A DNA stretch of 64,000 nt. Origin: Ramlibacter pallidus (GTDB lineage Bacteria; Pseudomonadota; Gammaproteobacteria; Burkholderiales; Burkholderiaceae_C). This document shows, piece after piece, positions 32,866 to 44,036 of the stretch. The notes beneath the pieces are model-generated. The model was not told the DNA's origin, did not search any database, and worked only from the letters and a program-made list of their open reading frames with translations. Numbering within the stretch: position 1 is the stretch's first letter; every line of letters begins with the position of its first letter. The translations under genes were made by a program, and so were the position numbers. The stretch covers positions 372,001 through 436,000 of the forward strand of contig NZ_JADDIV010000005.1 in NCBI RefSeq assembly GCF_015070875.1, given 5' to 3'.

Positions 32866-34079
32866 GCGGCGGCGGCCCCGGCGCGCCGCCGCAACGCCGC
32901 GCTGAAACCCCATCCGGTCAGCGGCAAGGCCACGGCGGGCAGCAGCAGCAAGGGCAGGGCCCCGAAGCGATCGAAGCTGGCGCCCGCCATCCACACGCCG
33001 ATCGCCTGCCCGAGGAACAGGCAGAACGCGAACAGCGCCATGCCGCTGCCGCGCATGGCCGGCGCCATTTGCGTCGCATGCGTCTGCAGCGTGTTGTGGA
33101 ACATGTAGGTCCCGAAGCCCACCACCAGCGCGATCGGGCCCGCCCACCACGCGGCCGGTGCCACCGCCCAGGCGGCGAAGCCGGCGCCGACGATCCATCC
33201 GCCGTGCAGCACCATCCGGCGCTCGCCCAGCCGCCGCACGATGGGCTTCGCCGCCATCGCGTAGAGCAGGCCACCGACGGCGTAGAGGGCGACCAGCGCA
33301 CCCGCGGCGGAGAGCGGGATGCCGAAGCGCTGGTGCAGGTAGGAAGGCAGGAAGGCCAGCGCGCCGATCAGGAACACGCCCTCGAGCAGCGCGGCGCCGA
33401 CGACCAGCCGCGCCCAGGGAATGGCAGCGACGGCCGCCAGCTGCGGGAAGAAGGCCAGCCGGCCGCCTTGCGCAGGTGGCGCGGACGGCATGCTGCGCAG
33501 CCGCGCGAGCAGCATCACGGCGATCACGACGTAGCCGGCGCACAGCGCGCCGAAGGCACCGCGCCAACCCAGCGGGGAGTCGGCGAACAGTCCGCCACCC
33601 AGCTGCCCGGCGCTCATGCCGGACAGCGTGCCCAGGAGCAGGCGGGCCAGGGTGGCCTGCCGCTCCTCGTAGGGGACCGCGTCGCCGATCCACGCGATCG
33701 CCAGCGGGATGACGCCGCCCGCGGCGATGCCCCAGAGCACGCGCAGGCGCAGGAGCATGTCGAAGCCGCCGGCGAATGCGCAGGCGAGGGCCGCGCCGGC
33801 GCAGCCGAACAGGGCGCAGCAGACCACCAGCGCCTTGCCGTAGCGGTCGCCCAGGGGTCCGAACACCAGCTGGGAGACGCCATAGGCGATCGCGAACGTG
33901 AGCACCACCTGGCCCGCCGTGCCTGCCGTGATGCCGAAGTCGGCGGCCAGGCGGGGCAGCAGGCCGTCACAGATGCGCAGGGCGGCGCCGCTGAAGAAAG
34001 CGGCCAGCGCCAGCACGAGGACGGAGGAGCGGGTGGACCCCGTGGCAGCGGCGGCGGAGGGCTCGGGGCGGGAGGGCAC
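32862..34079 (-). CDS. MFS exporter, drug/sugar efflux type
   Basis: 405 residues, 12 predicted helices, GTG start. The loop between helices 2 and 3 has VFGPLGDRYGK, the MFS signature. Motifs resemble the DHA1 (AraJ/YdhP-like) family: LRICDGLLPRLAADFGITAGTAGQVV at the start and GTLSGMSAGQLGGGLF in helix 5. Probably exports a drug or metabolite; a compound cannot be named. Its last bases overlap the end of the atypical receiver gene. Confidence 0.9.
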   Translation of the reverse strand: MPSRPEPSAAAATGSTRSSVLVLALAAFFSGAALRICDGLLPRLAADFGITAGTAGQVVLTFAIAYGVSQLVFGPLGDRYGKALVVCCALFGCAGAALACAFAGGFDMLLRLRVLWGIAAGGVIPLAIAWIGDAVPYEERQATLARLLLGTLSGMSAGQLGGGLFADSPLGWRGAFGALCAGYVVIAVMLLARLRSMPSAPPAQGGRLAFFPQLAAVAAIPWARLVVGAALLEGVFLIGALAFLPSYLHQRFGIPLSAAGALVALYAVGGLLYAMAAKPIVRRLGERRMVLHGGWIVGAGFAAWAVAPAAWWAGPIALVVGFGTYMFHNTLQTHATQMAPAMRGSGMALFAFCLFLGQAIGVWMAGASFDRFGALPLLLLPAVALPLTGWGFSAALRRRAGAAAA

Positions 34080-34171
34080 GGGCGATCCTACATCGCACGG
34101 CCGGGCTGCTCTGCCCCAGCCGTGGGTGCCGTCCTACGAACCGGAGCACCGCGGCACGCGACCATAGCCGG

Positions 34172-34548
34172 ATGAACCTCCCACGCGTCTTCCTCACCGC
34201 CGGTGAGCACCAGATCCAGGTCTACGTGGCCCGCAGCGACGAAGAGCGCGCGCAGGGCCTCATGTTCCGGCGCGAGATGCCCGAGGACGAAGGCATGCTC
34301 TTCATGTGCGACGAATGCGCCGTGCTGAAGTTCTGGATGAAGGACACCCCGCTGCCGCTGTCGATCGCCTTCCTCGACGAGGACGGCACCATCCTGAAGA
34401 TCTCCGACCTGGAGCCGCACGACCTGGAAGGGGAGTCGTCCGAGCACCCGGTGCGCTTCGTGCTCGAGGTCAACCAGGGCTGGTTCGCGCAGCGCGGCAT
34501 CGGCGAAGGCGCCCGGCTGACCGGCCCGCTGTTCCTGGAGCGCGCGTG

Positions 34549-34549
<1 letters not shown>
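34172..34549 (+). CDS. DUF192 family protein
   Basis: 125 residues without a signal peptide, though many family members are secreted. The signature is complete: [28 protein letters not shown] and [19 protein letters not shown], with the closing [18 protein letters not shown]. Function unknown. The stop overlaps the start of glgX by TGATG, so the two are co-translated. Confidence 0.9.
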
Positions 34550-36696
<2,147 letters not shown>

Positions 36697-36699
36697 GCT

Positions 36700-37467
36700 T
36701 CAGCCGGCGACCAGGCGGGTGACCGCATCGATCACCGCCCGCGGCTGGTCCTTGTGCGGCGAATGCCCGCACCGTGGCAGCTCCAGCAAGTCCGCCTGCG
36801 GCACCGCGCGCGCGATGCCGCGGATCTGTTCCAGCGTGCCGTACTCGTCGTCCAGCCCCTGGATCGCCAGCAACGGGCACCGGATCGTGCGGAGTTCCGC
36901 CGTGATGTTCCAGCCGCGGAATGCCGGTGACAGCCACACGTCGTTCCAGCCGAAGAAGGCCGAGTCGGCGTCCTCGTGGTAACGCGCGAGCCGCTGCGGG
37001 AGGTCCGTCTCCACGTAGGCCGCGCGGGCCCGCGCGATGCTGGCGATGGAGACGTCCTCGACCAGGATGTGCGGCGCCAGCACGACGGCGCCGCTCACCG
37101 CATCGGGAAACGCGGCCGCGTGGAGCAGGGCGATGGAGCCGCCGTCGCTGTGGCCGAACAGCCAGGGCCGCGCCACGCCGAGGTCCCGCAGCAGCGCGGG
37201 CAAGACCTCGCGGGCCTGCCGGTGCATGAAGTCGGGGGCCCACTTCTCCTCGGTCCGGCGCGGCGTCGACCTGCCGTAGCCGGGGCGCGAGTAGACCAGT
37301 CCCCGCAAGCCGGCCGCCTCGCACAACTGCGCCGGGAAGTCGCGCCACATCGCCACGGAGCCCAGGCCCTCGTGCAGGAAGACCATCACCGGGGCGTCCG
37401 GCGGGCCCACCCATTCGTACTCGATGTGCAGCGGCGCGCCGGCCGCCCCCAGTTCCGCGAACGCCAC
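36700..37467 (-). CDS. Alpha/beta-fold hydrolase
   Basis: 255 residues. Nucleophile elbow GHSDGGS (Ser within LFGHSDGGSIALLHAAAF), oxyanion HEGLGSVAMW, acid Asp in QGLDDEYGT, and catalytic His in LPRCGHSPHKDQP. This HEGLGS-type group contains many haloalkane-like or ester hydrolases; the substrate is open. It is the last gene of the icmF transcription unit, with 1 nt to the preceding gene, suggesting an acyl-CoA or ester hydrolase role in that context (inference). Confidence 0.88.
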   Translation of the reverse strand: MAFAELGAAGAPLHIEYEWVGPPDAPVMVFLHEGLGSVAMWRDFPAQLCEAAGLRGLVYSRPGYGRSTPRRTEEKWAPDFMHRQAREVLPALLRDLGVARPWLFGHSDGGSIALLHAAAFPDAVSGAVVLAPHILVEDVSIASIARARAAYVETDLPQRLARYHEDADSAFFGWNDVWLSPAFRGWNITAELRTIRCPLLAIQGLDDEYGTLEQIRGIARAVPQADLLELPRCGHSPHKDQPRAVIDAVTRLVAG

Positions 37468-37468
37468 T

Positions 37469-37825
37469 TCAGGCCACCAGCCAGTCGATCGCCTCGGTGA
37501 GCGCGGTGAAGACGCGCAGTTCCATGCCCTGGGCGCGCGCGGCGGCTTCGCTCACGCGCGTCAGCTTCTCCGGCGGCACCAGCGAGGCGACCTTCTCCAG
37601 GTGCGACAGGTGCTGGTGCGCGAGCAGCCCGATGGTGCGCTGCTCCTCGGCGCCGAAGGTGCCGACCACGTCGATCAGGTTGATCAGCAGGCGCCGGTCG
37701 CCGTGCATCCGCGTCTGTTCCGAGATGGCGCGGAGCACCGGCGGCGCCGCCTCCATGAAGGCGAGCGCCGAGATCTCCGCGACGGCGTACGCGGGGCCAT
37801 GGGTGAGGTGCAGGGTGAAGCTCAC
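37469..37825 (-). CDS. STAS/SpoIIAA-like domain protein
   Basis: 118 residues matching the SpoIIAA-like (PF11964) STAS/SEC14-type fold: an N-terminal strand pair (LHLTHGPAYAVAEI), a helix and strand with RRLLINLIDVVGTFG, and the amphipathic C-terminal helix. This family is thought to bind lipids or act as a regulator. It lies 24 nt downstream of icmF and 1 nt upstream of the hydrolase, so the three are one operon. Confidence 0.75.
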   Translation of the reverse strand: MSFTLHLTHGPAYAVAEISALAFMEAAPPVLRAISEQTRMHGDRRLLINLIDVVGTFGAEEQRTIGLLAHQHLSHLEKVASLVPPEKLTRVSEAAARAQGMELRVFTALTEAIDWLVA

Positions 37826-37849
37826 GCGGCAAGTATGCCCCGGATCGCC

Positions 37850-40800
37850 CTACATGTTCCGGCGGTACTGGCCCCCGACCTCGAACAGCGCGCCCGTGAT
37901 CTGGCCGAGCGAGCAGACCCGCACGGCGTCCATCAGCACGGCGAAGACGTTGCCGTCCGCGATCACGGCCTGGCGCAGCCGCTCGAGCATGGCCGGCGCC
38001 TCGCCCGCATGGCGGGCGTGGAAGTCCTGCAGGCGCTTCAGCTGCCCCTGCTTCTCTTCCTCGGTCGAGCGGGCGAGTTCGAGCTTGTCCGGGATGGTGT
38101 CGCCGTGCGGGTTGCGGAAGGTGTTCACGCCGATGATGGGCAGCTCGCCGGTGTGCTTCTGCATCTCGTAGTGCATGCTCTCGTCCTGGATGCGGCCGCG
38201 CTGGTATCCGGTCTCCATCGCGCCGAGCACGCCGCCGCGTTCGGAGATGCGCTCGAACTCGGCCAGCACCGCCTCTTCCACCAGCTCCGTCAGCTCCTCG
38301 ATCACGAACGCGCCCTGGTTCGGGTTCTCGTTCTTGGCCAGGCCCCACTCGCGGTTGATGATCAGCTGGATCGCCATCGCGCGGCGCACCGACTCCTCCG
38401 TGGGCGTGGTGATCGCCTCGTCGTAGGCGTTGGTGTGCAGCGAGTTGCAGTTGTCGTAGATCGCGATCAGCGCCTGCAGCGTCGTGCGGATGTCGTTGAA
38501 CGCGATCTCCTGGGCGTGCAGGCTGCGGCCCGAGGTCTGCACGTGGTACTTGAGCTTCTGGCTGCGTTCGTTGGCCCCGTACTTCTCCTTCATCGCCACC
38601 GCCCAGATGCGCCGGCCGACGCGGCCGAGCACCGTGTACTCCGGGTCCATGCCGTTGGAGAAGAAGAACGACAGGTTGGGCGCGAAGTCGTCGATGTGCA
38701 TCCCGCGCGCGAGGTAGGCCTCGACGAAGGTGAAGCCGTTCGACAGCGTGAAGGCCAGCTGCGAGATCGGGTTGGCCCCGGCCTCGGCGATGTGGTAGCC
38801 CGAGATCGACACCGAATAGAAATTGCGCACGTCGTGGTGGACGAAGTACTCGGCGATGTCGCCCATCACCTTGAGCGAGAACTCGGTGGAGAAGATGCAG
38901 GTGTTCTGGCCCTGGTCCTCCTTCAGGATGTCGGCCTGCACGGTGCCGCGCACGTTGGCCAGCACCCATTCGCGGATCTTCGCGGCTTCGGTCTCGGTGG
39001 GTTCGCGGCCGTTGTCCGCCTTGAACTTGTCCAGGTTCTGGTCGATGGCGGTGTTCATGAACATCGCCAGGATCGTCGGCGCCGGGCCGTTGATCGTCAT
39101 CGACACGGAGGTGGCGGGATCGCACAGGTCGAACCCGGAGTACAGCACCTTCATGTCGTCGAGCGTCGCGATCGACACGCCGGAGTTGCCCACCTTGCCG
39201 TAGATGTCCGGCCGCAGGTCCGGGTCGTTGCCGTACAGCGTGACGGAATCGAAGGCGGTGGACAGGCGCTTGGCTGGCATGTTGGCCGACAGCAGCTTGA
39301 AGCGGCGGTTGGTGCGGAAGGCATCGCCTTCCCCCGCGAACATGCGCGTCGGGTCCTCGTTCTCGCGCTTGAACGCGAACACGCCGGCGGTATACGGGTA
39401 GCTGCCCGGCACGTTCTCCAGCATCAGCCAGCGCAGGATCTCGCCGTGGTCTTCGTACGGCGGCAGGCTGACCTTGCGGACCACCGTGCCGGACAGCGAC
39501 GTGTACGTCAGCTTCGTGCGGATCTCGCGGTCGCGGATCTTCACGACGTACTCGTCGCCGGCGTACGCCTGCTGCATGTCCGGCCACTGCTTGAGCAGGT
39601 GCAGCGCGTCCTTGTCCATGCGCGCGAGCCGCTGGCCGGCGAGGTCGAGGGAGGCTTCGGCCGCCGGCGCGCGGCCCGGCTTCTCCTCCTTGAGCATGCG
39701 TGCCGCTTCCTTGAGCTGCTGCACCTCGCGCGCCAGCTTCACCTGTTCGCGCACGCGCTTCTTGTAGCCGCGCACGGTCTCGGAGATCTCCGCCAGGTAG
39801 CGCGTGCGCGCCGGCGGCACCACCGGCGACTGGTTGGTGCTGTGGCGCACGTTCGCGGCCGGCAGCTTGCCGTCCTGCAGCGGCAGGCCGAGTTCCGCCA
39901 GGCGCGGCTTGAGCGCCTGGTACAGCGCCGTCACGCCGTCGTCGTTGAAGCGCGCGGCCATGGTGCCGAACACCGGCATCTCGTCGGGACGCTTGCCCCA
40001 GGCTTCCTTGTTGCGCTGCACCTGCTTGGCCACGTCGCGCAGCGCGTCCGCCGCGCCCTTGCGGTCGAACTTGTTGATCGCCACGAACTCGGCGAAATCC
40101 AGCATGTCGATCTTTTCCAGCTGGCTGGCGGCGCCGAACTCCGGCGTCATCACGTACACCGGCACGTCGACGTGCGGCACGATCGCCGCGTCGCCCTGGC
40201 CGATGCCGCTGGTTTCCACCACCACGAGGTCGAAGCCGGCGGCCTTGCAGGCGGCGATCACGTCGGGCAAGGCCTTGCTGATCTCGCTGCCGAAATCGCG
40301 CGTGGCCAGCGAACGCATGTAGACACGCTGGCCGTCCCGCCACGGTGCGATCGCGTTCATGCGGATCCGGTCGCCCAGCAGCGCGCCGCCGGTCTTGCGC
40401 CGCGAGGGGTCGATCGAGACGATCGCCACGCGCAGGCGGTCGTCCTGGTCCAGCCGCAGCCGCCGGATCAGTTCGTCGGTCAGGGACGACTTGCCCGCGC
40501 CGCCGGTGCCGGTGATGCCCAGCACGGGGGTGGTGCGCGTGTCCGCCGCCTTGCGGACGGCGTGGACCAGCGCCGCATCGGCCGTGCCGCCCTCCAGCGC
40601 GGTGATCAGCTGCGCCAGGGCGCGCCACTGCGGCTCGCCGTGGCCCTGGATCGCCGCGAGTTCGCGCGGCGCGTGCTGCGCGAGGTCCTGGTCGCAGCGC
40701 ATCACCATCTCGCCGATCATGCCGGCCAGGCCCATCTTCTGCCCGTCCTCGGGACTGTAGATGCGCGTGACGCCGTAGTCCTGCAGTTCGCGGATCTCGG

Positions 40801-41143
40801 CCGGCACGATCACGCCGCCGCCGCCGCCGAACACGCGGATGTGCGCGCCGCCGCGCTGGCGCAGCAGGTCCACCATGTACTTGAAGTATTCGACGTGGCC
40901 GCCCTGGTAGGAGCTGACCGCGATGCCCTGCACGTCCTCCTGCAGCGCGGCGGTGACGACCTCGTCGACGCTGCGGTTGTGCCCGAGGTGGATCACCTCC
41001 GCGCCCATGCCCTGCAGGATGCGCCGCATGATGTTGATCGCCGCGTCGTGCCCGTCGAACAGGCTCGCCGCGGTGACGAAGCGGACCTTGTGGGTGGGGC
41101 GATAGTTCGCCAGCGCCTTGAATTCGGCGGACAGGTCGGTCAT
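37850..41143 (-). CDS. icmF: Fused isobutyryl-CoA mutase (B12-dependent)
   Basis: 1097 residues, the size of IcmF fusions. The N-terminal 140 residues form a cobalamin-binding domain ([20 protein letters not shown]; DxH motif). About 205-520 is the MeaB-type G-protein chaperone: Walker [46 protein letters not shown], and NKFD for guanine. The rest is the mutase barrel with [20 protein letters not shown] and [11 protein letters not shown]. The Phe in VFAF and the Gln in HAQEI are those expected for isobutyryl/n-butyryl-CoA rather than methylmalonyl-CoA. It needs coenzyme B12 and GTP. Its promoter carries a palindromic operator in the spacer. It serves valine/branched-chain or butyrate metabolism. 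Confidence 0.95.
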   Translation of the reverse strand: MTDLSAEFKALANYRPTHKVRFVTAASLFDGHDAAINIMRRILQGMGAEVIHLGHNRSVDEVVTAALQEDVQGIAVSSYQGGHVEYFKYMVDLLRQRGGAHIRVFGGGGGVIVPAEIRELQDYGVTRIYSPEDGQKMGLAGMIGEMVMRCDQDLAQHAPRELAAIQGHGEPQWRALAQLITALEGGTADAALVHAVRKAADTRTTPVLGITGTGGAGKSSLTDELIRRLRLDQDDRLRVAIVSIDPSRRKTGGALLGDRIRMNAIAPWRDGQRVYMRSLATRDFGSEISKALPDVIAACKAAGFDLVVVETSGIGQGDAAIVPHVDVPVYVMTPEFGAASQLEKIDMLDFAEFVAINKFDRKGAADALRDVAKQVQRNKEAWGKRPDEMPVFGTMAARFNDDGVTALYQALKPRLAELGLPLQDGKLPAANVRHSTNQSPVVPPARTRYLAEISETVRGYKKRVREQVKLAREVQQLKEAARMLKEEKPGRAPAAEASLDLAGQRLARMDKDALHLLKQWPDMQQAYAGDEYVVKIRDREIRTKLTYTSLSGTVVRKVSLPPYEDHGEILRWLMLENVPGSYPYTAGVFAFKRENEDPTRMFAGEGDAFRTNRRFKLLSANMPAKRLSTAFDSVTLYGNDPDLRPDIYGKVGNSGVSIATLDDMKVLYSGFDLCDPATSVSMTINGPAPTILAMFMNTAIDQNLDKFKADNGREPTETEAAKIREWVLANVRGTVQADILKEDQGQNTCIFSTEFSLKVMGDIAEYFVHHDVRNFYSVSISGYHIAEAGANPISQLAFTLSNGFTFVEAYLARGMHIDDFAPNLSFFFSNGMDPEYTVLGRVGRRIWAVAMKEKYGANERSQKLKYHVQTSGRSLHAQEIAFNDIRTTLQALIAIYDNCNSLHTNAYDEAITTPTEESVRRAMAIQLIINREWGLAKNENPNQGAFVIEELTELVEEAVLAEFERISERGGVLGAMETGYQRGRIQDESMHYEMQKHTGELPIIGVNTFRNPHGDTIPDKLELARSTEEEKQGQLKRLQDFHARHAGEAPAMLERLRQAVIADGNVFAVLMDAVRVCSLGQITGALFEVGGQYRRNM

Positions 41144-41168
41144 GGGGGATGTCTCCAGGAGAGCGCCT

Positions 41169-41197
41169 AGCCTAATTGACGTTTACGTCAACGTCAA
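41169..41197 (-). promoter_or_regulatory. icmF promoter
   Basis: On the minus strand, -35 TTGACG (41197-41192) and -10 TAGGCT (41174-41169) are separated by exactly 17 nt. The start of transcription would fall about 20 nt before the ATG at 41143. Confidence 0.65.
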
Positions 41198-41198
41198 T
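41175..41198. promoter_or_regulatory. Palindromic operator inside the icmF promoter spacer
   Basis: TTGACGT (41176-41182), TT, ACGTCAA (41185-41191): a 7-2-7 perfect inverted repeat, with a further half-site CGTCAAT at 41192-41198. It fills the 17-nt spacer of the icmF promoter. This form resembles sites of MerR-family regulators such as LiuR, which control branched-chain acid catabolism, and is best read as a repressor site. The regulator gene is not in the window. Confidence 0.7.
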
Positions 41199-41212
41199 GG
41201 AATCGCCAAAGG

Positions 41213-41236
41213 AAAAGGCGGCCGCAGCCGCCTTTT
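41213..41236. terminator. Bidirectional terminator after the TRAP permease
   Basis: AAAAGGCGGC (41213-41222), loop CGCA, GCCGCCTTTT (41227-41236): a perfect 10-bp stem with A and T flanks, 19 nt past the stop of the TRAP large permease, isolating it from the icmF promoter. Confidence 0.75.
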
Positions 41237-41254
41237 CACGCCCGTGCTCCGTGC

Positions 41255-43348
41255 CTACCGTGCGTACAGGACCGAGGGCAGCCACAGGCCGATCTGCGGC
41301 CAGATGTAGAGCAGGAAGATCGCCACGATCTGGATCCCCATGAACGGGATCATCCCCATGAAGATCTGGTTGAGCGTCACGTGCGGTGGACTCACCCCCT
41401 TCAGGTAGAAGGCCGACATGGCCACCGGCGGCGACAGGAAGGCGGTCTGCAGGTTCAGCGCCACGAGCAGGCCGAACAGCAGCGGGTCGACGCCGAAGTT
41501 GTCCAGCAGAGGCACGAAGATCGGCATGAAGATCACGATGATCTCGGTCCATTCCAGCGGCCAGCCCAGGATGAAGATGATCACCTGCGACAGCACCAGG
41601 AACTGCGTCTTGGTCAGGTTCATCGACAGCACCCAGCGCTCCACCAGTTCCTGCCCGCCCAGCAGCGCGAACGCCGCCGAGAAGATCGCCGAACCGACGA
41701 ACAGCCAGCACACCATGGCCGACGTCTTCGCCGTGAGGAACACGCTTTCCTTCACCACTTCGAAGGTGAGCTGCCGGTAGGCGATGGCGAGGAGGAATCC
41801 GCCCAGCGCCCCCACCGCGGCCGCTTCCGTCGGCGTGGCCAGCCCCATGACGATGGAGCCGAGCACCGCCAGGATCAGCACCATCAGCGGGAAGAAGCTG
41901 GTGAGCAGCATCTTGAACACTTCGAGGCGGGCGAAGGTCAGCATGCCGTAGAAGAGCGCGAACAGCGCGGCGAACACTGCGAAGACCGTCCACCACGTCC
42001 GCGACGCCTCCCGTTCGGCGCCCGCCGGGGCGGGCGTCGCCGCGGCGCTGCCGCCCGCACCAGGGGGCTCCTGCACGCCACCAGCCGCGGGCGCCTGTGC
42101 CGCTGCCGGCGGTTCCGCCACCCCACCCGCCCCGGGCGGCTCGGCCAGGCCGCCGCTCGCGGCCGGTGGCTCCGACAGGGCGCCACCGGCCGCCGGGGGC
42201 TCGGCGAGGCTTCCCGCAGCCGGAGGTTCCGCCAGGCCGCCTTCGGCGGGTGGCTCGGCGAGTCCGGTGCCGGAGGCGGCCGGGGGTTCGGCCAGCCCGC
42301 CGGCCGCCGGCGGCTCGGCGAGGCCCGTGGCGGCACTGCGCTCGGCGCCGCCACCGGTCTCGCCCATGCGCGTGAGGTTCTCGTAGGTGGCTTCCGCGGC
42401 CAGCGGCTCCGTGACGGCGCGGTAGCTCCACAGCGAGACGAACACGAACAGGAGCAGGGGCGCGAACACCAGCAGCAGCTGGCGCAGCAGGTAGCCCGTC
42501 GGGACGTCCTGGTTGCGCTTGCCCTTGAGGGCCGCGATCAGGCCCAGCACGGCGTGGCCGGTGCCGTTGGGGTTCGTGATCTTCTGCGTCAGCGGCGGCA
42601 GCGGGACGAAGCGGTCTTCGGCGGACAGCGGCGGCGCGAGAGACGGCTTGATCTTCGCGACGATGATCACGTAGACGATGTAGAGGCCGGCGAGCATCAG
42701 CCCCGGGAAGAAGGCGCCCGCGTACAACTGCACCACCGAGACGCCCGCCGTCGCGCCGTAGACGATCAGCAGCACCGAGGGCGGGATCAGGATGCCGAGG
42801 CAGCCGCCCGCCGTGATCGAGCCGGCCGTCAGCCGCACGCTGTAGCCGGCCTTCAGCATCGCGGGCATCGCGAGCAGGCCCATGAGCGTGACCACCGCGC
42901 CGACGATGCCGGTGGCCGTCGCGAAGATGGCGCAGGTCACGAGCGTGGCCACCGCCAGCGCGCCGGGCAGGCGCGCCAGCGCCAGGTGGATGCTGCGGAA
43001 CAGCCGTTCGATCAGGTTGGCCCGCTCGACGATGTAGCCCATGAACACGAACAGCGGGATCGCGATGAGGACGTCGTTGCCCATCGTCTTGAAGGTCGCC
43101 TGCACCATCAGGTCCAGCGTCTGGGTGGTGTTCCCCCCGTACGCCAGGAAGGTGAAGATCATCCCCATGCCCATCAGCGTGAAGGCGGTGGGGAAGCCGA
43201 GCATGATGGCGACGACCACGAGCGACAGCATCAGCAGGCCGATGTGGCCGCGTTCGATGCGCTCCACGCTCACCAGCATGATCAGCGCCGCGGCCACGAT
43301 GACCGCCATCAGCGAGAAGCCGAACCAGAGTTCCTTGCGGATCTTCAC
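41255..43348 (-). CDS. TRAP transporter large permease with repeat insert
   Basis: 697 residues from a GTG that overlaps the small-permease stop. The usual DctM length is about 430. The N-terminal half is normal: LMLSLVVVAIMLGFPTAFTLMG, IPLFVFMGYIVERANL, and the GIVGAVVTLMGLLAMPAM and GILIPPSVLLIVYGAT blocks. Around residues 260-510 the protein differs from the classic DctM: a hydrophilic loop, one extra helix pair, and a low-complexity insert at 342-433 made of (A/V)EPPAAGG units. The C-terminal half resumes with GLATPTEAAAVGALGGFLLA and helices to the end. It imports an organic acid with a sodium gradient. The repeat sits in a loop and probably does not affect transport. Confidence 0.92.
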   Translation of the reverse strand: MKIRKELWFGFSLMAVIVAAALIMLVSVERIERGHIGLLMLSLVVVAIMLGFPTAFTLMGMGMIFTFLAYGGNTTQTLDLMVQATFKTMGNDVLIAIPLFVFMGYIVERANLIERLFRSIHLALARLPGALAVATLVTCAIFATATGIVGAVVTLMGLLAMPAMLKAGYSVRLTAGSITAGGCLGILIPPSVLLIVYGATAGVSVVQLYAGAFFPGLMLAGLYIVYVIIVAKIKPSLAPPLSAEDRFVPLPPLTQKITNPNGTGHAVLGLIAALKGKRNQDVPTGYLLRQLLLVFAPLLLFVFVSLWSYRAVTEPLAAEATYENLTRMGETGGGAERSAATGLAEPPAAGGLAEPPAASGTGLAEPPAEGGLAEPPAAGSLAEPPAAGGALSEPPAASGGLAEPPGAGGVAEPPAAAQAPAAGGVQEPPGAGGSAAATPAPAGAEREASRTWWTVFAVFAALFALFYGMLTFARLEVFKMLLTSFFPLMVLILAVLGSIVMGLATPTEAAAVGALGGFLLAIAYRQLTFEVVKESVFLTAKTSAMVCWLFVGSAIFSAAFALLGGQELVERWVLSMNLTKTQFLVLSQVIIFILGWPLEWTEIIVIFMPIFVPLLDNFGVDPLLFGLLVALNLQTAFLSPPVAMSAFYLKGVSPPHVTLNQIFMGMIPFMGIQIVAIFLLYIWPQIGLWLPSVLYAR
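42050..42325 (-). repeat. EPPAAGG tandem repeats in the TRAP permease
   Basis: 92 residues (342-433) in about 10 imperfect units of the form GLAEPPAAG or ASGGLAEPPG, separated by 6-15 residues. The DNA unit is 21-36 nt, close enough to allow slipped-strand copy-number change. The stretch is Pro/Glu/Ala/Gly-rich and surely disordered. Confidence 0.85.
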
Positions 43349-43959
43349 AGCGGGCTCCCTTTCTCCGCCGGCGGGGCGGCGAGCTCGCGGTGGTCGTCGG
43401 CGTGCACCATCGCCTTGAGCTTCTCGACGTCGACCTCCTCCACGTCCTGCTCGCGCGACGGCCATTCGCCCTGGCGGATGCAGATGATGCAGCGGGCGAT
43501 CTCGACGAAGCCCTGCAGCAGCAGGATCGCGCCCGCGAAGGGGATGAAGAACTTGAAGGGATACACGGGGATGGGGTCCGCGTTGAAGGTGTGCTCGCGG
43601 ATCGCGAGCGATTCCTGGAAGTAGGTCCAGCCGGCCCAGGTCATGGCGAACACGCCGGGCAGGAAGAAGAGGATGTACAGCACGAGGTCCAGCGTGGCCT
43701 GCGTGCGCGGGCGGAAGAACCCGTACAGCACGTCGCCGCGCACGTGGCCGTTCTTGGACAGCGTGTAAGCGCCGGCCATCATGAACAGCACGCCGTACAG
43801 CATGATCTGCACGTCGAGCATCCAGGCGTGCGGCTTGCCGAGGACGTAGCGCGAGAACACCTCCCACGAGATGAACGCCGTCAGCAGGATGATGGCCCAG
43901 GCGAACAGCTGCCCGATCCAGGTGGAGAGCCGGTCGATGGCCAGTAGTACTTTCTGCAT
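43345..43959 (-). CDS. TRAP transporter small permease
   Basis: 204 residues with four helices and the DctQ family marks WEVFSRYVLGKPHAWMLDVQIMLY and GHVRGDVLYGFFRPRTQATLD. A hydrophilic C-terminal tail (EEVDVEKLKAMVHADDH) is longer than usual. It pairs with the large permease, which it overlaps by 4 nt (GTGA). An intrinsic terminator upstream lies between it and the binding-protein gene, so it is expressed from read-through. Confidence 0.92.
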   Translation of the reverse strand: MQKVLLAIDRLSTWIGQLFAWAIILLTAFISWEVFSRYVLGKPHAWMLDVQIMLYGVLFMMAGAYTLSKNGHVRGDVLYGFFRPRTQATLDLVLYILFFLPGVFAMTWAGWTYFQESLAIREHTFNADPIPVYPFKFFIPFAGAILLLQGFVEIARCIICIRQGEWPSREQDVEEVDVEKLKAMVHADDHRELAAPPAEKGSPL

Positions 43960-43991
43960 TGCTTGCCCCTTTTGCCCTGCCAGCGCGGCCC

Positions 43992-44019
43992 AAAAAAAGG
44001 GCGGCCGGTGCCGCCCTTT
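43992..44019 (-). terminator. Terminator between TRAP binding protein and permeases
   Basis: On the minus strand: AAAGGGCGGC (44019-44010), 4-nt loop, GCCGCCCTTT (44005-43996), then T to 43992 (seven T in all). It lies 18 nt past the binding-protein stop and inside the operon, so it should reduce but not abolish expression of the downstream permease genes. Confidence 0.8.
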
Positions 44020-44036
44020 CCGCCGGCCGCTGCCGG

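Noticed and set aside
37424..41170. A 1248-codon open frame antisense to icmF
   Set aside because: Also a shadow: no motifs, odd composition, and the sense gene is a complete IcmF.
41144..41254. Cobalamin riboswitch upstream of icmF
   Set aside because: The gap from icmF to the TRAP permease is 111 nt and is filled by a promoter, an operator and a terminator; no B12 box is seen.
42050..42325. EPPAAGG repeats as a possible CRISPR array
   Set aside because: Units are imperfect, of uneven length, without unique spacers, and stay in frame inside a protein.
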